Under the pieces are notes generated by a model. It worked only from the letters and a program-made list of their open reading frames with translations, ran no database searches and was not told the origin of the DNA. A stretch of 64,000 bases of DNA from CAYZJB01 sp964602985 (GTDB lineage Bacteria > CLD3 > SB21): positions 62,001 to 126,000 of the forward strand of contig CAZRTJ010000006.1 of the NCBI GenBank assembly GCA_964602985.1. Direction: 5' to 3'. Of this stretch, positions 43,888 to 52,350 are shown piece by piece; within the stretch, counting starts at the first letter, position 1, and the number at the start of each line of letters is the position of its first letter. A program made the position numbers and the translations under genes.

Positions 43888-44445
43888 TCACTTCTTGAGG
43901 ATCAACGTGACATCCACCTTTATCGGCGAAGACTCGACGATATTGCACTTTCGCAAAAACAACGCCTTGTCGGTAACCTGGTATAGCAAAGTATCCGTCG
44001 AATTGAAGACAACCGTGTTCGAGTCATGAACACTCCAATTTCCAACCAAGTGAAATCCTGAATCTGGCAGAACGATGATTGTCGAAATGGTGTCGCCCTC
44101 AGCTGTCTTGTAATAGGAAGTGTCTCGATATGAAAACTGGCTATCAGATATCGAAGCTGTCCCCGTGAGTCTTGTCCCGCCCTTTATCGCAATCACTGCA
44201 TCGTCAGGAATGGTTCTTTGGGTCCTACTTCTTAGGTAAGAATCGCCGTCACGAAGGTAGGGACCAAAGACCAAAAGAGGTGAGTTAAATGCGTATGAAT
44301 CTCGAAGGTCACCACCTTGCCATTGAAGGGGTACAGTTTCATACGGCACATCTTTTGATTGTGTGGGGTCCGTGCTCTGTTGAGCGCAGCCAAAAAAGAC
44401 AAACATTATGAATAGTGCAACTTTCGATGTGCGTGTGTCTCGCAT
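43888..44445 (-). CDS. Lipoprotein of unknown function
   Basis: A 185-residue predicted lipoprotein: basic start, hydrophobic KVALFIMFVFFG, then Cys in the lipobox VFFGC. The remainder is beta-rich with alternating polar and hydrophobic residues and no recognisable domain. Base composition looks lower in GC than the neighbouring genes. It is isolated on the minus strand, downstream of a plus-strand membrane protein promoter. Confidence 0.6.
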   Translation of the reverse strand: MRDTRTSKVALFIMFVFFGCAQQSTDPTQSKDVPYETVPLQWQGGDLRDSYAFNSPLLVFGPYLRDGDSYLRSRTQRTIPDDAVIAIKGGTRLTGTASISDSQFSYRDTSYYKTAEGDTISTIIVLPDSGFHLVGNWSVHDSNTVVFNSTDTLLYQVTDKALFLRKCNIVESSPIKVDVTLILKK

Positions 44446-44517
44446 GACTGCATAGTACGCGCTACCCATCTAATAGGCAAACATGGATTCTGTCACAAAG
44501 CGGCCTGACTCCGCTCA

Positions 44518-44547
44518 TTGACACATGAGGCCCAGACGCGCTACTTG
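44518..44547 (+). promoter_or_regulatory. Possible promoter for DUF2569-like membrane protein
   Basis: A perfect TTGACA (44518-44523) is followed at 18 bp by TACTTG (44542-44547), a poor -10. An AAGGAGG ribosome binding site at about 44559-44565 precedes the ATG at 44571. Confidence 0.35.
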
Positions 44548-44570
44548 GGAGTACAACCAAGGAGGGTCTT

Positions 44571-45023
44571 ATGGAAAAAGTCATTTCCAGGTCGGAGTCT
44601 CCGCCGTCGGAGAGTTTCAGCCCGGTGTTCATCGTGGTGGGGTTATTACTGATCATCAACCCTTTTCGGACTCTGTATGTGGCGCTCAGCGTCGTTCTGC
44701 CGTCGGCCGAGCGGCTTTCGTACGACACAGAGGCGGTCGGGATTGTGGTGATGAATGCCGCGTATCTCCTTCTGTCGCTGATCGTACCGGTGTTCTTTGT
44801 CCTGCGCAAACGCTCTGCTCCCTTTCTGATCGGCGTCGTCTTTCTCGCCAATATCGCCATCGTCGCGATGAACGGGACGATCGCCCAGGCCCTGCCAGAC
44901 GCCGTTCGACATCGGGCGGATACGATTCGGATGCTCGAGATGGGATTCAGCGGAGTCTTGTTTGTCCTCTGGACAGCCTACGGACTGTCATCGCGGAAGG
45001 CGCGGCATTTCTTTGTGAGGTAA
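44571..45023 (+). CDS. Four-helix inner-membrane protein, DUF2569-like
   Basis: A 150-residue protein with four predicted transmembrane helices (SPVFIVVGLLLIINPF, VVMNAAYLLLSLIVPVFFV, FLIGVVFLANIAIVAM and MGFSGVLFVLWTAYGL). The arrangement and the length fit DUF2569-type proteins, whose function is unknown. A strong AAGGAGG is placed correctly before the ATG. Confidence 0.6.
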   Translation: MEKVISRSESPPSESFSPVFIVVGLLLIINPFRTLYVALSVVLPSAERLSYDTEAVGIVVMNAAYLLLSLIVPVFFVLRKRSAPFLIGVVFLANIAIVAMNGTIAQALPDAVRHRADTIRMLEMGFSGVLFVLWTAYGLSSRKARHFFVR

Positions 45024-45141
45024 CGCCCGGGTTCCATTGTGGATGGAAGCGGTCCCGTCGACTTTTTTTAGAGTGGCCCTTGACGCAGGATTCAGGCGTG
45101 TTAAATTGACAGCCGTTTCACGCCGAACCGAAAGGACAATT

Positions 45142-46509
45142 ATGTGGGTCATTCTTGTACCGTTGCTGTCGAGTTTTTCTTTTTTTTCCGCGCCCTCCGA
45201 TAGCGCCGACTACGACGCGGTCGCCCGTCAAATCATGGAAGCCGGACTTCGAAAACCGGTTTCGTACGAATTGCTCCACGAACTTTGCACGACGATCGGC
45301 AGCCGGTTGAGCGGATCGGAAGGCGCCGCCCGGTCGGTGGAGTGGAGCCGGAAGAAAATGGAATCGCTGGGCTTTGACAGTGTCTGGCTCGAGCCGGTCC
45401 GCGTGCCAAAATGGGTTCGGGGCAAAACCGAACGTTTGCAGATTGTGGAGCCGTCGGGGGTGAGGAAGGAATCGCTGGCCATAACTGCCTTGGGCGGAAG
45501 TGTCGGCGCGAAAGGAATCACTGCGGAAGTCGTCGAGGTCAGGTCGTTCGAGGAACTGGCGGCGCTGGGAAATTCGGCTAAAGGAAAGATCGTGTTCTTT
45601 AATGTTCCCTGGAATGCGGAAAATTACCATCCGGGATTTGCCTATGGCTCGGCGGTGCGCTATCGCGGGCTCGGCGCGATCGAAGGCGCCCGCGTCGGTG
45701 CGGTGGCCGTGATCGTCCGGTCCATGTCGAGCGCGTATGATGACGTGCCTCATACGGGCGCCATGCGCGCGTACGTGGATTCTCTGCCGAAAATTCCAGC
45801 CGCGGCGATCAGCCCCGTCAGTGGAGACAAGCTGTCGAAGGCTCTAAAGGAATTTCCAAAACTGAAACTCCGACTGACTCTCGACTGCGAAGACCAAGGA
45901 GAGGTGGAATCCGCCAACGTAATCGGCGAGATCCGCGGATCGGAAAGACCGGAAGAAGTGATCGTGGTTTCCGGACACCTCGACAGCTGGGACAAAGGGC
46001 AGGGCGCGCATGACGACGGCGCCGGGTGTATGCAATCCATCGAAGCCCTGCGGCTCATCCAGACGCTCGGTCTCCGACCGAAACGAACCATCCGCGCCGT
46101 ATTGTACATGAACGAGGAAAACGGATTGCGCGGAGCCAGGGCGTATGCCGAAAAAGAACGACCGGGCGAAAAACACATTCTTGCCATGGAGTCGGATGCG
46201 GGCGGTTTTGCGCCGAGAGGATTCGGCATCGACGCAGACTCCGTCTATGTTCCGCTCCTGCAACACTGGGCGCCTGTCTTGCGTCTGATCGACGCGGACC
46301 GCGTCGCTCCCGGCTGGGGCGGCGCCGATATCGGCGAATTGCGGAAGCGTGGCGTGCCGTGCCTGGGACTCCGCCCGGACCCGCAGCGGTATTTTGACTA
46401 CCACCACTCCGATCTCGACACGATCGACAAAGTCAACCCGCGCGAACTCGAACTCGGCGCCATCGCGATGGCGATCTTCGCGTACGTGTTCGCGCAGGAA
46501 GGTTTGTAG
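45142..46509 (+). CDS. Exported M28 family zinc aminopeptidase/carboxypeptidase Q-like
   Basis: A 455-residue exported peptidase. After a signal peptide (MWVILVPLLSSFSFFSAPS) there is a protease-associated insert near residues 120-190. The di-zinc site reads SGHLDSWDKGQGAHDDGAG (His, Asp), MNEENGLRGA (the Glu-Glu base and ligand), MESDAGGF and a closing FDYHHSDLDTID (His). Order and spacing match carboxypeptidase Q-like M28 enzymes that hydrolyse dipeptides. The ATG at 45142 is chosen because it opens the signal peptide. TTGACG at 45080-45085 may be part of the promoter. Confidence 0.92.
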   Translation: MWVILVPLLSSFSFFSAPSDSADYDAVARQIMEAGLRKPVSYELLHELCTTIGSRLSGSEGAARSVEWSRKKMESLGFDSVWLEPVRVPKWVRGKTERLQIVEPSGVRKESLAITALGGSVGAKGITAEVVEVRSFEELAALGNSAKGKIVFFNVPWNAENYHPGFAYGSAVRYRGLGAIEGARVGAVAVIVRSMSSAYDDVPHTGAMRAYVDSLPKIPAAAISPVSGDKLSKALKEFPKLKLRLTLDCEDQGEVESANVIGEIRGSERPEEVIVVSGHLDSWDKGQGAHDDGAGCMQSIEALRLIQTLGLRPKRTIRAVLYMNEENGLRGARAYAEKERPGEKHILAMESDAGGFAPRGFGIDADSVYVPLLQHWAPVLRLIDADRVAPGWGGADIGELRKRGVPCLGLRPDPQRYFDYHHSDLDTIDKVNPRELELGAIAMAIFAYVFAQEGL

Positions 46510-46552
46510 AAATCTTTCGCGTCACCCGTTCGAAACGAGGCCATCCCGGAGC

Positions 46553-47812
46553 CTAAGGATTCCGGAAACGGGTTACCGCATGCGTCGTGCCGATCCACAC
46601 GTCGTTCGAATCGCCGATCGCAAGCGTCGTGATCAGGTTCTCAGGGATTCTTGAGTTGTACTTGTTGTACACCGTCCAGTTTCCCGCGTTGTATTTGGCG
46701 AGGCCCTCCTCCGTTCCAATCCAGACATTTCCAAGCGCGTCGGAGTACAGGTCGGTAATCTGATTGGACGGAAGGCTGCTGTTGCTGACGTCCAGTTTGG
46801 TCCAATTGACGCCATCGTAACGGTAGAGACCCTCCGTGCACGTGCCAAACCAGACGTGGCCTTCCGGTGTAATCGTCATTCGATGCGAGCAGTTCGGCAT
46901 GCCGTTCGTCGTCGGGTTGAAAAGCGTCCACTCACCGTTTCGATATCGAAATCCGCCACCGCTCTGGCTGCCTCCCCACAGAAAGCCTTGGGAGTCAAAC
47001 GCAATTCGATCAGGCTTATGGAAGATCTGTGGTTGGGAAATGGCAAACCATTGGTTGTTCGCCCGGAACACCAAACGTCCCCCATGATCGGCCACCCACA
47101 TCGTGTCGCCGCGGAAGGCGATGCTGTGGACGTCGCCGAGTGTGTCCGGTATGTTGAGCCGGCTCCAGGATGAGCCGTTATAGTAATTAATGGCATTGAC
47201 TGCAACATCGCCGACGTACACGTGATTCTGACCGTCCACGGCAATGGACTGAATCTCGTTGCTGAGTAGTCCGGAGTTCTCAGCCGTTACGAACTCCCAA
47301 TCGTTGCCTTGACCCATGATCAGACCCTCATGAGTGGTTCCAACAAGTAACCGGCCGGTCATGTCCACGGCCAGGGCGTTCACCCACGATGTAGGAATGT
47401 CATACACCATCCATTGCTCATCTGCAAATCGGAGGCGGACGAAGAAGGAATCGACGACATTCATCCAAATTTCATCGGATGCGACGATAGATCCCCGGTA
47501 GGCGTACGCGGTGATCCTGTGCAAGCCCAGCGAAGTGATGTTCATCGATTGTCTGACGTTAGAAGGGATTAGGCCCGGATAACGAAACACCTCTCCGTCC
47601 ACATCGGATTCCCAACGCTGACTATCAATCTGCGTAAGAGCGCCTGCGGAATCGTAGGCCTCCAGTTGGACAGCGATCAAATTACTGATGTGGAAGATAT
47701 CTCCCTCTACGGGCGCAAGAATCCTTACGGATAACTTGGCCTCCGAGTCTGAATTTCGATCACAGGCGCAAACGAGCGCCAGCACGAAAGTGAACACAAC
47801 AGACGTTTTCAT
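46553..47812 (-). CDS. Beta-propeller lipoprotein (two-component regulator propeller type)
   Basis: A 419-residue predicted lipoprotein (stretch ending LVCAC, residue 17). An Ig-like N-terminal part is followed by repeated propeller units with the reg_prop rhythm, such as NQITDLYSDALGNVWIGTEE, ITPEGHVWFGT, AVDMTGRLLVGTTHEG and LAIGDSNDVWIGTTHAV. Such propellers form the sensor part of Bacteroidota hybrid regulators, but here there is no kinase or membrane signalling domain. Its promoter region contains the block shared with the S55-like lipoprotein. Confidence 0.78.
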   Translation of the reverse strand: MKTSVVFTFVLALVCACDRNSDSEAKLSVRILAPVEGDIFHISNLIAVQLEAYDSAGALTQIDSQRWESDVDGEVFRYPGLIPSNVRQSMNITSLGLHRITAYAYRGSIVASDEIWMNVVDSFFVRLRFADEQWMVYDIPTSWVNALAVDMTGRLLVGTTHEGLIMGQGNDWEFVTAENSGLLSNEIQSIAVDGQNHVYVGDVAVNAINYYNGSSWSRLNIPDTLGDVHSIAFRGDTMWVADHGGRLVFRANNQWFAISQPQIFHKPDRIAFDSQGFLWGGSQSGGGFRYRNGEWTLFNPTTNGMPNCSHRMTITPEGHVWFGTCTEGLYRYDGVNWTKLDVSNSSLPSNQITDLYSDALGNVWIGTEEGLAKYNAGNWTVYNKYNSRIPENLITTLAIGDSNDVWIGTTHAVTRFRNP

Positions 47813-47837
47813 GTTCCCTCCTGGTTGAGTTTACTTG

Positions 47838-47878
47838 TTATACATATAGTGCTTTCAAATCAGAAAACATTACACAGG
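47838..47878 (-). promoter_or_regulatory. Promoter-like conserved block upstream of propeller lipoprotein gene
   Basis: On the minus strand it reads CCTGTG, TAATGTTTTC, a variable stretch, GCACTAT and a TATA element. It matches 15416-15453 at most positions. It ends about 26 bp before the ATG at 47812. Confidence 0.45.
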
Positions 47879-47936
47879 TTGGCCGTTTTTTTTGCAGACC
47901 AACGGGTCATTTTTGCGCCATAACCCGAAAATGGAA

Positions 47937-48064
47937 TTGGGAGGGTTTCGCATTCGTCGTACTATGATCTTGCCCAGGAATAGCGGGCACCGAACGGCCG
48001 GGTGAGGATAATGTGAACGGACTCGTGTGTGTGTGTGTCGCCATTATCCCTCGCCCGGTTTTTT
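47937..48064 (+). ncRNA. Candidate small RNA with promoter and rho-independent terminator
   Basis: A TTGGGA (47937-47942), 17 bp spacer and TACTAT (47960-47965) could start a transcript near 47971. It would fold into TGCCC/GGGCA (47971-47989) and a long stem (47998-48013 with 48042-48058; one arm begins CCGGGTGAGG, the other ends CTCGCCCGG) followed by TTTTTT at 48059-48064. The loop holds a GTGTGT run. No plus-strand gene ends here, so the terminator has no mRNA to terminate. The transcript would be about 94 nt. The family is not recognised. Confidence 0.45.
48042..48064 (+). terminator. Rho-independent terminator, 3' arm and T run
   Basis: The arm at 48042-48058 pairs with 47998-48013 and is followed by six T residues. 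It is oriented for plus-strand transcripts. Confidence 0.6.
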
Positions 48065-48082
48065 ATTGAATGGCCAATGACA

Positions 48083-48303
48083 GGTCACCTCGACTCCCGC
48101 TCGGTGACCTCACCTCTTCACCCGCCGGCCTCACCTCTCCATCCGCTGACCTCACCTCTGCAACCCACTCGGTGGCCGGACTCGACGGTCGTTCAGTCGC
48201 CGAACCCCAATGTGCGGTCGCCGAGGGGGAGTCGAGCGCCCCTCAGCTTCGCGCCTGAAAGTACGCTTTGCTGACCGGTCGCCGAGCGGGAGTCGAGGCG
48301 AAA
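48083..48303. repeat. Left copy of a palindrome-bounded repeat cluster flanking GIY-YIG gene
   Basis: The block opens with a 27 bp unit at 48083-48109 (stem GGTCACC/GGTGACC around TCGACTCCCGCTC). It contains a degenerate opposite-orientation unit at 48216-48240 and ends with a near-complete one at 48277-48303 (GGTCGCC, GAGCGGGAGTCGA). A further unit sits at 48336-48362. Segments such as CCGAACCCCAATGTGCGGT and GCGCCTGAAAGTACGCTTTG recur in the right copy. Confidence 0.85.
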
Positions 48304-48375
48304 TATGTTACTCGATGTGTAATTGCGGTGTATTTGGTCGCCGAGCGGGAGTCGAGGCGACAGATGTTCACCGTG

Positions 48376-48678
48376 CTATCGTTTTCCGCCCGATCGGGAT
48401 TCATTCTTACAAGTCGTGAGTGCTTTCAGTCGATCGAGCTTGCCGTCAACGAGGGCTTGTTTCTTCCCATGGCTCCAATTATGAATCTGTCTTTCACGAT
48501 AAAACGCGTCATCGATCCGGTCATACTCTTCACAGTACACAAGTTTCAACGGTCGCCGCGCGCGAGTATAGTTCGCGCCAATTCCCAGATTGTGCTCAAT
48601 CAATCGCCTGTCCAAATTCCAGGTGCTTCCGGTGTAAAACGTTCCGTCGCTGCATTGAAGGATGTACATGTATGGCAT
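48376..48678 (-). CDS. GIY-YIG nuclease family protein (UPF0213-like)
   Basis: A 100-residue single-domain GIY-YIG protein. The catalytic core has YMYILQCSDGTFYTGSTWNL, with the GIY-YIG tyrosine pairs and the Arg helix in DRRLIEHN, and a later Glu helix in ERQIHNWSHGKKQAL. The family hydrolyses DNA by cutting one strand at a time in repair enzymes and homing endonucleases; free-standing small members are of unclear function. GAGGGAG precedes the ATG at 48678. The gene is enclosed by two copies of the palindromic repeat cluster (48083-48303 and 48713-48918). Confidence 0.9.
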   Translation of the reverse strand: MPYMYILQCSDGTFYTGSTWNLDRRLIEHNLGIGANYTRARRPLKLVYCEEYDRIDDAFYRERQIHNWSHGKKQALVDGKLDRLKALTTCKNESRSGGKR

Positions 48679-48712
48679 TTTTTACTCCCTCAAGTTTGTG
48701 AGTCTGATTTAC

Positions 48713-48918
48713 GGTCACCTCGACTCCCGCTCGGTGACCTCACCTCTCCACCCGGTGACCTGGCCTCACCCCTGCAACCCGCTCCGTGACCGGACTCGAC
48801 AGTCGCTCGATAGCCGAACCCCAATGTGCGGTAGCCGAACGGGAGTCGAGGCGCCGCTCAGGTTCGCGCCTGAAAGTACGCTTTGCTGACCGGTCGCCGA
48901 GCGGGAATCGAGGCGACC
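48713..48918. repeat. Right copy of palindrome-bounded repeat cluster
   Basis: It opens with a unit at 48713-48739 identical to the left opening unit, contains a degenerate unit at 48830-48855 and closes with a unit at 48892-48918 with full stems GGTCGCC/GGCGACC. It runs parallel to 48083-48303, with CCGAACCCCAATGTGCGGT and GCGCCTGAAAGTACGCTTTG in the same order, and ends 17 bp before the mutS stop. Confidence 0.85.
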
Positions 48919-48934
48919 GCTCGCTGACCTCACC

Positions 48935-51520
48935 TCACTTCCCATCCAAGAGATTCTTCAACTCGTTCAGCTTGTTCAGCGCTTCGATGGGGGTCAGGGA
49001 GTCGATCTCCACGCCTTTCAGCCGATTCTTAATTTCCTCCACAATCGGATCACCGAACATGGTCAGTTGAACCGTCGATGTGGGCGGGGCAATCGACTTT
49101 TCGCGATGAGCGGAGAGTTCGTGCGATTCGAGATTGGTCATCACCTCGCGCGCACGAGCGATGACCTCCGGGGGCAGGCCGGCCAGTTTCGCGACATCGA
49201 TGCCAAAACTGCGATCGCACCCTCCTTCCACGATCTTGCGTACGAAAATAATTTTGTCACGATAATGCCGCACCTGCATGTTGTAATTGCGGATACGGGT
49301 GAACAGATTCTCGAGCTCGTTCAGTTCGTGATAATGCGTCGCGAACAGCGTCTTGGGTCGGGTGACCGGATGGTTGTGCAGATACTCGACGATCGCCCAT
49401 GCGATCGCCAAGCCGTCAAACGTGCTTGTGCCCCGCCCAATCTCGTCGAGCAAAATCAGCGAGCGGCCCGTCGCGTTGTTGAGGATGTTGGCAGTTTCGT
49501 TCATTTCGACGAGGAAGGTGCTCTCGCCGCCGGCCAGATTATCCGACGCGCCGACACGAGTGAAAATCCGATCCACGATACCGATCTCCGCCGATCGGGC
49601 GGGGACAAAACTGCCCGCCTGTGCCATCAGGACGATCAGTCCGACCTGCCGGAGGTAACAGCTCTTGCCGGCCATATTGGGACCGGTGATGATGTGGACC
49701 TGACTGTCCTCGGTTAGGATCAGATCGTTTGGAATGAACGCTTCGCCGGCGGGCAGGATGGTTTCCACTACCGGGTGACGCCCCTCTTCGATGCGAAGGC
49801 TCTTGCCGTCGGTGATCACGGGTCGCGAATACCGACCCTGGACAGCCGCCTCAGCGTACGAACACAAGCAATCCACCTGCGCGATCGTAGCGGCATCGTC
49901 CTGTATCATCCGCGTACGCTGAACTACCGACGCACGCAGTTGCTCGAACAATTCCATTTCGAGTCGTTCGATCCGGTCTTCGGCGGTGAGGATGGCGTCT
50001 TCGAGTTCTTTGAGCTCCGGTGTGATGAACCGTTCGCTGTTTACCAGCGTCTGCTTGCGGATGTAATCCTCCGGAATCTTCGAGCGGTGGGCGTGGGTGA
50101 CTTCGAGATAGTACCCGAACACGCTGTTGTATTGAATCTTCAGCGAAGGGATTCCCGTCCGGTCACGCTCTTTCTGTTGCAGATCTGCGATGGCTTGCTT
50201 GCTGTTGCGGCGCACGGAGCGCAAGTGATCCAGTTCTCCATGAAATCCGTCGCGAATGACATTGCCGTCTTTGATTTGCAGCGTCGGCTCGTCGGTCAAT
50301 CCCCGATTCAATTCGTCGGTCAAGTCGTTCAGAGGTGTCAGTTGGTCGCGAAGTTGACGGAGCAAGGATGCGGCGAGAGGCTCCATCGATTGCCGTAAAA
50401 CCGGAATCTGCTCGAGCGACCGGCCGAGGGTGCGCAGTTCGCGCGGGTTGATGCGACGGGCGCAGGCTTTTGCGATCAGGCGTTCCAGATCGGCGATCCG
50501 ATCGAGGATCTCGGAAATATCCTTGCGACAGGCTGACCGATCGACCCATTCTGCAACCGCTTCGAGTCGCCGATCGATGGTGGATTTACCTGTCAGCGGA
50601 CGGATCAGCCATTGGCGAAGCAGACGAGCTCCCATCGCCGTGCGTGTGAAGTCCAGAATCCTGACGAGTCCGCCGGATGGAGAATCCAGGATTTCCAAAT
50701 TCCTCATCGTCACGGCGTCGAGCAGAACGACGTCGGCCGTCTGCAGATGTGAGACGCGATGAATCTGTGACGCGTCTCCCTGCAGTGTTTCTTTGAGATA
50801 ATGAATGGCCGCTCCGGCGGCGGCGATGGCCGATGTCTCGTCGAGGCCGAATCCTTTGAGCGAATGCGTCTTAAAGTGCGCGAGCAGTGTGTCGCGGCCG
50901 TATTCCCCGGCAAAGAGCCAATCCTCGCGCCGCGTCCACACGGGGGTCCAGGCCGAAGCCGCAAACCGTGACGAAAGCTCCTGCTCGCGCGAAAACGGTA
51001 CGACGATTTCCGCGGGCCGGTACGAATTCAACTGATCTTTCAGTTCAGATTCCGAGAAGTCGCCCGCGCCGAATTCCCCGGTCGAGGCATCCACGATGGC
51101 AAACCCATATCGCGAGTCCACGGGAGCGATGACGGCCAAAAAATTATGGATCTTGTGATCGAGAATTTTATCGGACAGTGTGGTGCCGGGCGTGACGATC
51201 TCGGTCACATCGCGGCGCACGATGCCTTTTGCCAATTTCGGATCCTCCACCTGCTCGCAGACCGCGACGCGGAATCCCGCGCGAATCAGTTTGGGCAGGT
51301 AGGACTCGAGGCTGTGGTAGGGGAAGCCGGCCAGCGCCACTTCGGCAGCTTTTCCGTTGGCGCGTTTGGTGAGCGTAATGCCGAGGATTTTGTGGACGGT
51401 GCGGGCGTCCTCGTCGAACGTCTCGTAGAAATCGCCCATGCGGTAGAGCAGGATCGTGTCGGGGTATTTCGACTTGATGTCGAAATACTGGCGCATGAGG
51501 GGGGTTGAATCTTTGGACAT
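48935..51520 (-). CDS. mutS: DNA mismatch repair protein MutS
   Basis: An 861-residue MutS1 protein. The mismatch-binding Phe-x-Glu is in YRMGDFYETF near residue 30, and the ATPase has ITGPNMAGKSCYLRQVG (Walker A), LILLDEIGRGTSTFDGLA and FATHYHEL. Length and C-terminal helices are standard. It recognises mismatches and, with MutL, starts repair; mutL is not in the window. The ATG at 51520 is preferred to an upstream start. Just upstream lies the palindromic element at 51575-51597. Confidence 0.96.
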   Translation of the reverse strand: MSKDSTPLMRQYFDIKSKYPDTILLYRMGDFYETFDEDARTVHKILGITLTKRANGKAAEVALAGFPYHSLESYLPKLIRAGFRVAVCEQVEDPKLAKGIVRRDVTEIVTPGTTLSDKILDHKIHNFLAVIAPVDSRYGFAIVDASTGEFGAGDFSESELKDQLNSYRPAEIVVPFSREQELSSRFAASAWTPVWTRREDWLFAGEYGRDTLLAHFKTHSLKGFGLDETSAIAAAGAAIHYLKETLQGDASQIHRVSHLQTADVVLLDAVTMRNLEILDSPSGGLVRILDFTRTAMGARLLRQWLIRPLTGKSTIDRRLEAVAEWVDRSACRKDISEILDRIADLERLIAKACARRINPRELRTLGRSLEQIPVLRQSMEPLAASLLRQLRDQLTPLNDLTDELNRGLTDEPTLQIKDGNVIRDGFHGELDHLRSVRRNSKQAIADLQQKERDRTGIPSLKIQYNSVFGYYLEVTHAHRSKIPEDYIRKQTLVNSERFITPELKELEDAILTAEDRIERLEMELFEQLRASVVQRTRMIQDDAATIAQVDCLCSYAEAAVQGRYSRPVITDGKSLRIEEGRHPVVETILPAGEAFIPNDLILTEDSQVHIITGPNMAGKSCYLRQVGLIVLMAQAGSFVPARSAEIGIVDRIFTRVGASDNLAGGESTFLVEMNETANILNNATGRSLILLDEIGRGTSTFDGLAIAWAIVEYLHNHPVTRPKTLFATHYHELNELENLFTRIRNYNMQVRHYRDKIIFVRKIVEGGCDRSFGIDVAKLAGLPPEVIARAREVMTNLESHELSAHREKSIAPPTSTVQLTMFGDPIVEEIKNRLKGVEIDSLTPIEALNKLNELKNLLDGK

Positions 51521-51574
51521 GATTTTCTTGTGATGGTCGGAAGTAAGCAAAATTTTGCGGGGAATGCAAACAAG

Positions 51575-51597
51575 CACGCTTCGACAGGCTCAGCGTG
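51575..51597. repeat. Short palindromic element with TCGAC-n-GCTC loop
   Basis: CACGCT (51575-51580) and AGCGTG (51592-51597) form a stem around TCGACAGGCTC. The loop has the same TCGAC...GCTC plan as the 48 kb repeat units, suggesting one repeat family. It lies upstream of both mutS and lemA. Confidence 0.6.
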
Positions 51598-51783
51598 ACG
51601 AATGGCGGAGCCATGGCAGAATGCGAACGTCGCACCGGCGACGCAGCCGGATCGAGTGACATGCGCGTCCTCATCCGACGAACGATACGGGTCAGAAACG
51701 AAATTTCAGAAAGGATCCCATTAGCACCTCCGCCCTTGAAAAGCCGAACGTCCTGGAGTATGTTATTCGAGGGAGGAGAGCCT

Positions 51784-52350
51784 ATGACACTCATCATTGT
51801 ACTGGTTCTGATCGGTATCGTCCTGATGATCGGAGTTCTGTCTTTCAATCGGCTGGTGCGGGGGCGTAATCTGATTCGCGAAGCGTGGAGCGGCATCGAC
51901 GTGCAACTGAAGCGTCGCTATGATCTGGTGCCCAATCTGGTGAAATGCGTCGAGGGGTATGCGCAGCACGAAAAATCGGTGATCGATAATATGCTGGCAT
52001 CTCGTCAGGCCGCGATCGGCGCCGCATCGATTCCGGATCAGGAGCGTGCCGAGCGGCGTTTCCACGAATCGATCCGCGCGGTGGTTGCGTTGTCGGAGCG
52101 ATATCCCAATCTGAAGGCAAATGAAAATTACCTGCAGTTGCAGAAAGAACTGGCCGAGATCGAAGACACGATCCAACTGGCGCGTCGCTATTACAACGCG
52201 ACCGTGCGCGAGTTCAACACGAATCTGGCCACGTTCCCGACTGTCCTGTTTGCCCGCACGTCTGGTTTTACCGAGGAGCCGTTCTTCTCGATCGACGGCA
52301 ACGAGTTCCTGGAAGGCGGCACGCAACGAGAAACTCCGAGGCTGTCGTGA
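51784..52350 (+). CDS. lemA: LemA family membrane protein
   Basis: A 188-residue LemA protein: an N-terminal membrane helix (LIIVLVLIGIVLMIGVLSF), then RLVRGRNLIREAWSGIDVQLKRRYDLVPNL, a YAQHEKSVIDNM segment, and the closing YYNATVREFNTNLATFPTVLFA typical of the family. The function is unknown. It pairs with the DUF2207 gene, overlapping by 4 bp (GTGA), a common arrangement. GGAGGAG precedes the ATG at 51784. Confidence 0.95.
   Translation: MTLIIVLVLIGIVLMIGVLSFNRLVRGRNLIREAWSGIDVQLKRRYDLVPNLVKCVEGYAQHEKSVIDNMLASRQAAIGAASIPDQERAERRFHESIRAVVALSERYPNLKANENYLQLQKELAEIEDTIQLARRYYNATVREFNTNLATFPTVLFARTSGFTEEPFFSIDGNEFLEGGTQRETPRLS

Noticed and set aside
48029..48300. Short plus-strand coding frames over the repeat block
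   Set aside because: They run through hairpin repeats and low-complexity text, with no plausible protein.
48083..48918. A CRISPR-like array
   Set aside because: The units are in both orientations, unevenly spaced, and lie in two blocks around a gene. No cas gene and no regular spacers are seen.
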